DNA from: an uncultured Alphaproteobacteria bacterium
GTDB taxonomy: Bacteria > Pseudomonadota > Alphaproteobacteria > HIMB59 > GCA-002718135
Direction of reading: 5' to 3'
Length of the DNA: 64,000 bases
Assembly (NCBI GenBank): GCA_902595425.1
Contig: CACJPV010000001.1
Coordinates: 248,001-312,000, forward strand
Made by a program: the position numbers and the translations under genes. Shown here in pieces: positions 10,322-17,812 of this stretch (its first letter is position 1; every line of letters begins with the position of its first letter). The notes under the pieces were generated by a model, which worked only from the letters and a program-made list of their open reading frames with translations, was not told the DNA's origin and did not search any database.

Positions 10322-10434
10322 TTCTTCTAAGAGGAATGTTGAATCCAAAATAGTATTTCTAAATACGAAAGTGCACAAACGGGACACTTTTTTTAATTTA
10401 TACTTTTTTGAAATTAAGTTTTTGACAGATTATA

Positions 10435-10511
10435 TGGCGCGCCCGAGAAGAGTCGAACTCCTAACCTCCAGATCCGTAGTCTGGCGCTCTATCCAATTGA
10501 GCTACGGGCGC
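10435..10511 (-). tRNA. tRNA-Arg (anticodon ACG)
   Basis: A complete 77-base cloverleaf on the minus strand including encoded CCA. The acceptor stem is GCGCCCG/CGGGCGC with discriminator G, the D arm is GCTCAATTGGATAGAGC, the anticodon stem CCAGA/TCTGG holds the loop CTACGGA (anticodon ACG), and the T arm contains GTTCGACTC. It reads CGN arginine codons after A-to-I editing. It is the intact copy of the repeat found at 6155 and 9350 and the apparent integration site of the adjacent island. The 113 bases between it and the gene ending at 10321 hold a copy of a short motif (10371-10387). Confidence 0.97.
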
Positions 10512-10580
10512 TATTTTATTCACTAATATATATTATTATAATTAATAACAACAAAAGGTTAATGATATATAAGGTTTTAG

Positions 10581-11129
10581 ATGAAAATATTAATAATAAT
10601 TTTAAGTGTATTAATACCTTTCAATGTTAATGCAAAAAAGGGACCTGTAACGAATTTAGAGCTACCAAGATTTGTTTCATTAAAATCTAATGATGTTAAT
10701 TTAAGAGTAGGCCCAAGTATAAATTATCCTATAGAACTAAAATACATTCAAAAAAATTTACCCTTGGAAATAATTGATGAGTTTGATGTTTGGAGAAAAA
10801 CCAAAGATCATGAGGGAAATATAGGCTGGTTGCACAAAAGTTTAATTAAAGGTGATAGATTTGTCCTTGTTCAAATTGAATCCGATGCCGATATCAAAAT
10901 TTATAATAGACCAAAAGGAAAAGAAATAGGATTAATAAAAAAAAACAACATACTTAAACTCAATAAATGTATTATTCACTGGTGCAAAATTAAAAATGAC
11001 AATATTAAAGGATGGGTATCTAAACAAAATATATGGGGAGTGTATTCATTGGAATTATTAAATATAAAATTTTATCAACCTATCGTAAACCAGTATTGGA
11101 AAATTCTTGATTACAAATGGTTTAAATAA
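10581..11129 (+). CDS. Exported bacterial SH3-domain protein
   Basis: A 182-residue protein with a signal peptide (MKILIIILSVLIPFNVNA) and two SH3b-like repeats. The first, about residues 31-85 (DVNLRVGPSINYPIELKY ... GWLHKSLI), has the VNLRxGP signature; a second, weaker one covers about 90-152 ending in GWVSKQNIWGVY. SH3b modules usually bind peptidoglycan or other wall material, so a periplasmic envelope role is likely. It begins just after the tRNA-Arg gene in the opposite direction, and its 3' end overlaps the FkbM-type gene by 23 bases. Confidence 0.85.
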   Translation: MKILIIILSVLIPFNVNAKKGPVTNLELPRFVSLKSNDVNLRVGPSINYPIELKYIQKNLPLEIIDEFDVWRKTKDHEGNIGWLHKSLIKGDRFVLVQIESDADIKIYNRPKGKEIGLIKKNNILKLNKCIIHWCKIKNDNIKGWVSKQNIWGVYSLELLNIKFYQPIVNQYWKILDYKWFK

Positions 11130-11796
11130 ATTGAAATATTATTCAAAAAGAAACAGCGTGAATGAAAAACAAATAAAAAATAAAAATTATGAATATTTAG
11201 ATAATCTACAATCTATTAATTCAGACTCTGTAGTATTAGATTTTGGTGCAAATATTGGAGATGTAACAGAAATGATATATAAAAAATATGAGTGTTACAT
11301 TTTTGCATATGAACCAAATATTGTTTGCTTCAATTATATGAAAAAAAGGTTTGCAAATTTTGAAAAAATTAAAGTTTTTAATTGTGCAGTTTCAAATTTT
11401 TCAGGAAAAGGACATCTATATTTTCATAAAAATGCAAAAAGTAATAATGATATTAATTACATTGAAGGTGCCAGTTTAAGAATTGATAAAGACAATATGG
11501 ACATTAATAAAAATATAGAAGTTGAAATAGTTGATATAAAACAAATACTAAATTATTATAAAAAAATTGACTTAATAAAAATTGATATAGAAGGTTCAGA
11601 ATATAAAATATTACCAGAGATAATAAACAATAAAAAGAAAATCAAAAATGTTATCTGTGAACTACATGGTAACCCAGATGGAAAAAAAATTCACAATGAA
11701 CCTAAAAACAAAAAATTTGTAAATGAATATTATAAATTGATAGAAACTTTAAAAGAAAACAAATTATATGATAATTGGTTTTATGAATGGCATTAA
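11107..11796 (+). CDS. FkbM-family SAM-dependent methyltransferase
   Basis: A 229-residue class I methyltransferase. The SAM-binding motif is VLDFGANIGDVTEMIYKKY (about 43-61), followed by FAYEPN (motif II acidic residue), and LIKIDIEGSEYKIL (about 154-167), the hallmark of the FkbM family. Such enzymes O-methylate sugars or natural products and are frequent in polysaccharide gene regions. The start used is TTG at 11107 inside the upstream gene; a later TTG near 11131 is also possible. Very AT-rich, like the other surface-glycan genes of the region. Confidence 0.85.
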   Translation: MITNGLNKLKYYSKRNSVNEKQIKNKNYEYLDNLQSINSDSVVLDFGANIGDVTEMIYKKYECYIFAYEPNIVCFNYMKKRFANFEKIKVFNCAVSNFSGKGHLYFHKNAKSNNDINYIEGASLRIDKDNMDINKNIEVEIVDIKQILNYYKKIDLIKIDIEGSEYKILPEIINNKKKIKNVICELHGNPDGKKIHNEPKNKKFVNEYYKLIETLKENKLYDNWFYEWH

Positions 11797-11838
11797 TTTA
11801 TTGAATATTTTTAGATTGCAACAAACTTAAAATGAAAT

Positions 11839-11913
11839 TGGCTGGGGCGGCAGGATTCGAACCTGCGAATGTCGACTCCAAAAACCGATGCCTTACCACT
11901 TGGCGACGCCCCA
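11839..11913 (-). tRNA. tRNA-Gln (anticodon TTG)
   Basis: A complete 75-base cloverleaf on the minus strand with acceptor TGGGGCG/CGCCCCA, discriminator G and encoded CCA. The D arm is GCCAAGTGGTAAGGC, the anticodon loop TTTTGGA has anticodon TTG on a stem with two G-U pairs, and the T arm contains GGTTCGAATCC. It is the only tRNA for Gln in the window. Confidence 0.97.
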
Positions 11914-11960
11914 AGAAAGTGACCCTATACAATATTTACATGAAATAAGTCAAATTTCTT

Positions 11961-12791
11961 CTAATTGTGAATAAAATTATTTTCTACAACTTTTGCCCAA
12001 ATCATTGGATATCTCATATTAAAAATTGATAAAGACTCTTCAGCTATTTTTTTAGATTCAAATGCAGCAAATATGCTAGAACCACTCCCTGTCAATCTTG
12101 CAAAAATAGTATCTGGAAGACTTTTCATGAACTTTAAAAGACTATTAATTTCATTTGATTGTTTCTCTAAAATAGATTCAAAATCATTTCCGTTATCATT
12201 TTCATTGATCTCGTCAGTATCCAAGCTTGGATCAAAATCTAATTTAACTGAGTTAATTTGATTGTACATTTCTTTAGTTGAACAATTATGAATAGGCTTA
12301 ATAAGAAGAAAGAAGTATTTAGGAAAAGATTTTCTGATTGTAATATTTCCTATTTCTCTTATTAGTGAATCATAGTTATTAATAAAAAAAGGAACATCAG
12401 CTCCAATTGTAGCAAAATTTTTCTTCTTTAAATCTAAATAATTTAACTTTTGTAATATTCTTATTACTGCAGCAGCATTTGATGAAGCAGAACCTAATCC
12501 TGACATGATTGGTATGTTCTTTTTTATGGTGAATGCATAATTTGGTTTTTTAATATCAAGCTTAGAAAAAATCTTTTCAACTATACAATCTTTAAATCTA
12601 TTTTTCTCAGAAGAAAACTCACCTGTGTATTTTACACTAAATTTAACATCTTTTTCTGCAGTTATTTCATCAAATAAATTTATCAAAGTAACACCACTTC
12701 TTATATTGTGATATCCATCATCTCTTTTACTTACAATTTTTAAAAATAAATTAATCTTTGCTGGAGAAAGTTCTTTAAAACTAGCTTGCAT
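11961..12791 (-). CDS. ispE: 4-diphosphocytidyl-2-C-methyl-D-erythritol kinase IspE
   Basis: GHMP kinase of the MEP isoprenoid pathway; it phosphorylates the 2-hydroxyl of CDP-ME. The 276-residue protein has the N-terminal PAKINLFL motif (10-17), the ATP-binding GHMP segment PIMSGLGSASSNAAA (about 93-107), the substrate motif IGADVPFF, and the C-terminal LTGSGSSIFA. It overlaps the upstream TPR gene by 11 bases, an arrangement common in alphaproteobacteria. ispH of the same pathway lies at 29270. Confidence 0.96.
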   Translation of the reverse strand: MQASFKELSPAKINLFLKIVSKRDDGYHNIRSGVTLINLFDEITAEKDVKFSVKYTGEFSSEKNRFKDCIVEKIFSKLDIKKPNYAFTIKKNIPIMSGLGSASSNAAAVIRILQKLNYLDLKKKNFATIGADVPFFINNYDSLIREIGNITIRKSFPKYFFLLIKPIHNCSTKEMYNQINSVKLDFDPSLDTDEINENDNGNDFESILEKQSNEINSLLKFMKSLPDTIFARLTGSGSSIFAAFESKKIAEESLSIFNMRYPMIWAKVVENNFIHN

Positions 12792-14100
12792 TATATTCTT
12801 TTAATTTTTTTTCAATTTTTTCAATAATGTCATCTTCAGGTGTTGCCAAATCTTTTGCCTGTTTCCAAAAAAATGCTGCTTCTCTTTTTCTATTCATAGC
12901 GTAATAAATATCTCCCAGATGATCTAAAGATATAACTTCACCAGGAACCATATCAATTACTTCTTCCATTAGTTCTGCTGCTTTTTTGTAATCTTTTTTC
13001 TTAAAATAAACCCAAGCTAAACTATCTAAAATATAATAGCTATCGGGGTTTGCATTATATGCATCTGTTAACATTAGAAATGACTCATCAATTTTCATAT
13101 CCCTTTCGATCCAACCATAAGCTAGATAGTTTAATACATCTGGTGAATTTCTTTTCAATTTTAATGATTCAATAAAATCTTTTTCTGCTTTATTCCAATA
13201 ATCAGATCGTTCATAACAAATGCCCCTCAAATAAAACATATACCAAGCATCTTCAAAATTATTTTCTATTAATTCAGTATATAAATTAATTGCAGCATTG
13301 TATTTTTTTTTAATTCTGTAAAAATCAGCTAAAATTTTTTTTAGTTCATAATCTGAATTATTTTTTTTAACTATTTTTTTAATTTTATTTTCTGCATCAG
13401 TAAAAACACTTTCTCTTGAATAATTAAAAGCAATATTTCTCTGCGCATCAAAAAAATATTGACTATTTTCTGGAATCTTTAAATAAGTTTTTTCAGCAAA
13501 TACAAAATCATCAATTAATTGCAATAATTGTCCTTTTATAAAAACAGCCTCAAAATTCTGACTATTGATAAGAATTGAAAGTGATGTATAAAAAAGTAAA
13601 AAATTATAGTTTTGTGAATAATTTACATCTCTATTAGCATAGGAGGATCTCACAATATCAAGGAAAGAGTTACTTACACTAGATTTAATTTTTACTTTAT
13701 CATTTTGATAAAAAAGAAATTCCAATAACTCATTTTTATTATTTAAACGATCTAAACGGAAAGAATTTAGATCATTCAATTTATCATGATTATAGGCAAT
13801 ACTCATTTGAACTAATTTTGCTTCTTGATTATCAGGATCAACAGTTAAAATTTTTTCTGCAATTTTTTCTGCAACTCTAAAATCTTCTGTGACAACAGCT
13901 GAGATCAGTTCATCTAGATAATCGCTTTTGTAATCTTCATTTTGGTTTGTTCTGTACTCATACAAAACTTGACTAAAATCATAATTATTAAAAGCAGTTT
14001 GTGAAATTAAGAATGATGCGCTACTTGATGCTAAAATTGCTTTAGAAAAAAGAAAAAAATAAAGATAAATAAAAATTTTATAGTTTTTTATCATTTGCAA
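12781..14100 (-). CDS. Exported tetratricopeptide-repeat protein
   Basis: A 439-residue protein with an N-terminal signal peptide (IFIYLYFFLFSKAILA) and TPR units concentrated in the second half, e.g. around residues 265-300 (YNAAINLYTELIENNFEDAWYM), 300-335, 350-380 (YYILDSLAWVYFKKKDYKKA) and 384-420 (LDHLGDIYYAMNRKREA). TPRs form protein-binding superhelices. A TPR gene directly before ispE is a recurrent alphaproteobacterial arrangement; its partner is not known. An alternative ATG lies two codons downstream. Confidence 0.86.
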   Translation of the reverse strand: MQMIKNYKIFIYLYFFLFSKAILASSSASFLISQTAFNNYDFSQVLYEYRTNQNEDYKSDYLDELISAVVTEDFRVAEKIAEKILTVDPDNQEAKLVQMSIAYNHDKLNDLNSFRLDRLNNKNELLEFLFYQNDKVKIKSSVSNSFLDIVRSSYANRDVNYSQNYNFLLFYTSLSILINSQNFEAVFIKGQLLQLIDDFVFAEKTYLKIPENSQYFFDAQRNIAFNYSRESVFTDAENKIKKIVKKNNSDYELKKILADFYRIKKKYNAAINLYTELIENNFEDAWYMFYLRGICYERSDYWNKAEKDFIESLKLKRNSPDVLNYLAYGWIERDMKIDESFLMLTDAYNANPDSYYILDSLAWVYFKKKDYKKAAELMEEVIDMVPGEVISLDHLGDIYYAMNRKREAAFFWKQAKDLATPEDDIIEKIEKKLKEYNAS

Positions 14101-14144
14101 ATAATTTAATATATCCTATCAAAAATAATTAATTTAATTTTTTA

Positions 14145-14858
14145 ATGTTTCAATCGAATAAAGAATATAACAATTTTTTAATACAGTCTGGTGTTCATAC
14201 ATTTTTACAAGAAACACCAAACAATTTATTAGAAAATCAAGAAAATCAATCAAAATCTCAAGAAAAAATAGATGTAAAAAAAATTGATGAAATTACAGTA
14301 ATTGATGACTTAATACCTATAATCACCAATCATGAAAGTGCGTTGAAAAATAACGCAAAAAAAATGGTCCTTTACAATGGAAATTTAAATTCCAATTTAA
14401 TGATAATCGGGGAAGCGCCAGGACAAGAAGAGGATGAGCAAGGAATTCCTTTTGTGGGTAGAGCTGGTCAACTACTTAATAAAATGCTTTTAGCGATAAA
14501 TGTAGACAGAAAAGATGTTTATGTGACAAATGTAGTACCGTGGAGACCTCCTCAAAATAGAACACCAACCGATCAAGAAATTTTAGAGTTTTTACCTTTT
14601 CTTCAAAAACAAATTGAAATCATTAATCCAAAATTTTTATATTTATTAGGGACGACTGCAGCAAAAGCAATACTGTCTACACCTCTTAGTTTAGGAAAGT
14701 TAAGAGGAAAATGGTACGAATATAATACTCCTAACTTAGGATCACCTATTAATGTTTTAGTTTCTTATCATCCCGCATTTTTGCTTCGATCACCTAATTA
14801 TAAAAAAGAAGCGTGGAGCGATCTAAAAATGTTACAAAAAAAATTAAATGAATATTAA
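14145..14858 (+). CDS. Family 4-type uracil-DNA glycosylase lacking cluster cysteines
   Basis: Base-excision repair enzyme that removes uracil from DNA. Motif A GEAPGQEE (89-96), PFVGRAGQLLNKML (102-115), VVPWRPPQNRTPT (130-142) and motif B HPAFLLR (209-215) are all present and well spaced, with an extended N-terminus of about 80 residues. Family 4 enzymes normally bind a 4Fe-4S cluster through four cysteines, yet this 237-residue protein contains no cysteine at all. The family assignment is firm and activity is likely because both catalytic motifs are intact. Its stop codon overlaps the next gene by 11 bases. Confidence 0.88.
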   Translation: MFQSNKEYNNFLIQSGVHTFLQETPNNLLENQENQSKSQEKIDVKKIDEITVIDDLIPIITNHESALKNNAKKMVLYNGNLNSNLMIIGEAPGQEEDEQGIPFVGRAGQLLNKMLLAINVDRKDVYVTNVVPWRPPQNRTPTDQEILEFLPFLQKQIEIINPKFLYLLGTTAAKAILSTPLSLGKLRGKWYEYNTPNLGSPINVLVSYHPAFLLRSPNYKKEAWSDLKMLQKKLNEY

Positions 14859-16593
14859 TTTGTTTCCTAAGATCTTATTGGGAATTTACTTATTAATGTT
14901 TTGTAAATTAAGTTACGCATTTGATGACAAAATTGCTTCAAAATATAATGATATTTTTACAAAAAATATCTTATCTCAAGAAGATATTACAAATTATCGC
15001 TCCGCTTACAACTTCCAAGAGGCATGTAAATGGAAAAGTGCAAATAAACATATTTTAAAAATCAAAGATAAAACGTTAATGGGACATATCTTTGCACAAC
15101 GATACTTACACCCAACGTGTTACCGCTCAAAATATTTGGAATTATATTATTGGTTAAAAAAATATAATGATCATCCCCAAGCAAAAAGAATTTATAGACT
15201 TGCTATAAAAAGGATGCCGAAAGGATACAAGAGTCCTAATAAACCAATTAAACCAAATGGTATCGTAGGAGATAAAATAGTTACGAAGAAATCAACTACT
15301 TACAAAAGTTCAAAAAAACTGTCAAAAAATCAACGTCTTGAGAAGCAAAAACTAATAAATGCTGTCAAATCAAGGGTTAATAGAGGATGGCCAACTGGAG
15401 CGGTAAAAATTTTACAGCAAAGAGATGTGAACATTCTTCTTGATCAAGTCGAGCTTGATCAACAAAAAGAATTAATAGCAAAAGGATATTTTTTAGCTAA
15501 CAAAAATGATTTAGCAATAAAGTATGCAAGGGAGGCGTTGGTTAATTCTTCGATGCAAGTACCCTATGCAGCATGGACAGCAGGATTAGCTTCTTGGCGT
15601 TTAGAGGAATATCAACAAGCAGCAGATTTTTTCTCTTTATTTTCTATCAGTTTGAAAGATGATGCGTGGCATCAAACCTCCGGGAGTTTTTGGGCAGCAA
15701 GATCGTACGCTAAACTTGGTGAGTATGATAATATTAATTTTTGGCTAAAGCGTGCATCACAAAATCCAAATAGCTTTTACGGCATGCTTGCTCTAGAGAT
15801 TTTGGGTGTCGAAGAAAAAATAGAATGGAAAACCAAAAAAACACTCAATACCTCTAATAGTAAACTTCTTAATCTTCCGTCAGGCAGAAGATTACAATCC
15901 TTAATTCAAGTAGGTTTAAATGATGAGTTAGAAAAAGAAATAGTTCACATTAACTCTGTTTTGAACAAAGAGATAGCAGAAGAGTCTGTAAACATAGCTC
16001 AACATTTTAATTTAGCTTACACTCAATTAAAAATTGTAAATAAACTAGAGCAATTTGGATTAATGATGGATACAAATTTATATTATCCAACTCCAATTTG
16101 GCAGCCTAGGGGCGGCTTCAGTATTGATAAAGAATTAATTTACGCCTTTATCCATCAAGAATCGATGTTTAATGCTTCTGCAAAAAGTAACCAAGGGGCC
16201 ATGGGATTAATGCAGGTTCTCCCTTCCACAGCTAAATTTATTACATCAAGTAAAGATGTGAAGAGAAATAATGCTAATATTTTAAAAGTGCCAGAAATTA
16301 ACCTTGAAGTAGGCCAGGAATATATTGAATATCTTTTAGGTCTAGAAATTGTATCTAATAACTTAATATATTTAGCAGCTGCATATAATGGAGGACCTGG
16401 TAATTTAAAAAAATGGAAGGAAGAAACAAATTTTTTAGAAGACTCCCTATTCTTTATGGAAAGCATTCCCTCTAGAGAAACGCGTTGGTTTATTGAGAAA
16501 ATATTAACAAAATACTGGATTTATCAAAATAAAAATAATCAAGAAATGACATCTCTAAAAATGCTAGCTAATGGTCAAGATCCCCTTTATTAA
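14848..16593 (+). CDS. Soluble lytic murein transglycosylase (Slt70-like)
   Basis: Periplasmic enzyme that cleaves peptidoglycan between MurNAc and GlcNAc. The 581-residue protein has a signal peptide (LLGIYLLMFCKLSYA), a long helical superhelix region to about residue 420, and a C-terminal goose-lysozyme-type domain. The latter has catalytic Glu438 in FIHQESMFN, then SNQGAMGLMQVLPSTA and LAAAYNGGPGN. Length and domain order fit the Slt70 family in alphaproteobacteria. Closely linked to the UDG gene before and the MoaB-like gene 6 bases after. Confidence 0.93.
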   Translation: MNINLFPKILLGIYLLMFCKLSYAFDDKIASKYNDIFTKNILSQEDITNYRSAYNFQEACKWKSANKHILKIKDKTLMGHIFAQRYLHPTCYRSKYLELYYWLKKYNDHPQAKRIYRLAIKRMPKGYKSPNKPIKPNGIVGDKIVTKKSTTYKSSKKLSKNQRLEKQKLINAVKSRVNRGWPTGAVKILQQRDVNILLDQVELDQQKELIAKGYFLANKNDLAIKYAREALVNSSMQVPYAAWTAGLASWRLEEYQQAADFFSLFSISLKDDAWHQTSGSFWAARSYAKLGEYDNINFWLKRASQNPNSFYGMLALEILGVEEKIEWKTKKTLNTSNSKLLNLPSGRRLQSLIQVGLNDELEKEIVHINSVLNKEIAEESVNIAQHFNLAYTQLKIVNKLEQFGLMMDTNLYYPTPIWQPRGGFSIDKELIYAFIHQESMFNASAKSNQGAMGLMQVLPSTAKFITSSKDVKRNNANILKVPEINLEVGQEYIEYLLGLEIVSNNLIYLAAAYNGGPGNLKKWKEETNFLEDSLFFMESIPSRETRWFIEKILTKYWIYQNKNNQEMTSLKMLANGQDPLY

Positions 16594-16599
16594 TTACCT

Positions 16600-17127
16600 A
16601 TGGCTATTGATACCTCATTAGAATTTGTCCCGATTAATATTGCTGTATTAACTATATCCGATACGAGAACAGAAGAAACTGATACTTCGGGTGCCCTTCT
16701 TAAAGAGCGGATCAATAAAGCGGGTCATCATTGTATCGACAAAAAAATTATCCCTGATGATATAAAAATTATTAAAGAGACAATTCAAACACTATCCAAC
16801 AAAGCAGAAATTGATTGTATTATTACAACAGGTGGCACCGGATTAACGGGAAGAGACACAACACCTGAAGCAGTAAATGATCTTGCTAGTAAAATGATTG
16901 AGGGTTTTGGTGAGTTATTTCGACAAGTCAGTTTTTCTAAAATTGGAACTTCTGCAATTCAATCGCGTGCGATGGCAGCATTAATCAATACGACTTATGT
17001 TTTTTGCTTACCTGGATCAAAAGGTGCATGCAAAGATGGTTGGGATGAAATTCTTCAATACCAACTTGATATACGACATCGCCCCTGTAACTTTGTTGAG
17101 ATAATGCCAAGGCTTAGCGAAAAATAG
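16600..17127 (+). CDS. moaB: MoaB/Mog-type molybdopterin adenylyltransferase
   Basis: Molybdenum-cofactor biosynthesis protein that adenylates molybdopterin (family knowledge). The 175-residue protein has the MoCF-binding segments ISDTRTEETDTSG (18-30), ITTGGTGLTGRDTTPEAV (about 74-91), ALINTTYVFCLPGSKGA, and a C-terminal HRPCNFVEIMPR. No other molybdenum-cofactor gene is in the window. It overlaps the GTG start of rnhB by a single base. Confidence 0.9.
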   Translation: MAIDTSLEFVPINIAVLTISDTRTEETDTSGALLKERINKAGHHCIDKKIIPDDIKIIKETIQTLSNKAEIDCIITTGGTGLTGRDTTPEAVNDLASKMIEGFGELFRQVSFSKIGTSAIQSRAMAALINTTYVFCLPGSKGACKDGWDEILQYQLDIRHRPCNFVEIMPRLSEK

Positions 17128-17750
17128 TGCCAGACTTTTCTATTGAGACTAATTTAGGACATCCTGTAATTGGTCTTGATGAAGTAGGGCGAGGCCCTTT
17201 AGCGGGACCGGTTGTTAGTTGTGGCTGCTATTTCAAGAATTATAAAATTCAAAATGAATTTAATGATTATGTTGGAGACTCAAAAAAATTATCCGAAAAA
17301 AAAAGAGAGATATCCTTTAAGTTTCTTCAAAGCTTAAAAAAAGACAATGCTATTGAATACCATCTTGGTATTGCCAATGTTGAAGAGATTGATCGATTAA
17401 ATATTCTAGAAGCAACAAAGTTATCCATGAAAAGAGTAGTTGATAAATTCAATATGGAGAACGCCTATCTTTTAATTGATGGGAACTTTTTACTCAACTA
17501 TAAATCTTACAGAGAACAATCAATTATCAAAGGTGATGATAAATCATTATCGATAGCCGCAGCTTCAATTATTGCAAAAGTACACCGAGACCGACTAATG
17601 AAAAAATTATCTCTCAAATTTAAAGATTTTGGTTGGGAAAAAAATGCAGGATACGGAACAAAGATGCATATTGAGAATATTTATCGATTAGGTCCAACGA
17701 TCCATCATAGAAAAACTTTTGAACCAATTAGATCACTTATCCATAGCTAA
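17127..17750 (+). CDS. rnhB: Ribonuclease HII
   Basis: Removes RNA from RNA-DNA hybrids and starts repair of misincorporated ribonucleotides. The 207-residue protein has the catalytic acidic residues in GLDEVGRGPLAGPVV (about 16-30) and LLIDGN (about 114-119), plus AAASIIAKVHRDRLM and the GYGTKMHIENIYRLGPTIHHRKTF C-terminal signature. It starts at GTG (GTGCCAGAC), sharing one base with the moaB stop. RNase HI is also encoded in the window at 31165. Confidence 0.96.
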   Translation: MPDFSIETNLGHPVIGLDEVGRGPLAGPVVSCGCYFKNYKIQNEFNDYVGDSKKLSEKKREISFKFLQSLKKDNAIEYHLGIANVEEIDRLNILEATKLSMKRVVDKFNMENAYLLIDGNFLLNYKSYREQSIIKGDDKSLSIAAASIIAKVHRDRLMKKLSLKFKDFGWEKNAGYGTKMHIENIYRLGPTIHHRKTFEPIRSLIHS

Positions 17751-17751
17751 A

Positions 17752-17805
17752 GATTCGCCCTGTTGATAACTCCGTTGACGAGATTCCGTATCTCCTTAAA
17801 GATTC
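17752..17805 (+). promoter_or_regulatory. Cluster of three GANTC sites in the ccrM leader/promoter
   Basis: Three GATTC sites lie at 17752-17756, 17782-17786 and 17801-17805, all between the rnhB stop and the ccrM ATG at 17813. GANTC is the recognition site of CcrM-type methyltransferases, so the gene's own control region carries three potential methylation sites. A possible -35 box TTGACG (17775-17780) lies 17 bases before a poor -10 (AAAGAT) that overlaps the third site. Methylation-dependent autoregulation is known for Caulobacter ccrM; applying it here is inference. Confidence 0.6.
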
Positions 17806-17812
17806 TTTTTAG

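Larger units (their letters stand above)
6155..10487. mobile_element. tRNA-Arg-associated genomic island with three att-like repeats
   Basis: The stretch is bounded by the intact tRNA-Arg (right) and a truncated tRNA copy (left), with a further truncated copy inside at 9350-9402. This divides it into an outer segment of about 3.15 kb with three genes (6353-9272) and an inner segment of about 1.03 kb with one gene (9575-10321). The geometry, with all insertions on the 3' side of the tRNA and direct repeats of the tRNA 3' end, is that left by tyrosine-recombinase elements. No integrase, transposase or phage gene is present, so the elements are remnants, or move with an integrase supplied in trans (inference). 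Confidence 0.8.

Noticed and set aside
6155-10487. An integrase or transposase gene inside the island
   Set aside because: All sizeable frames were read; none shows the R-H-R-Y residues of tyrosine recombinases, a serine-recombinase catalytic start, or a DDE pattern.
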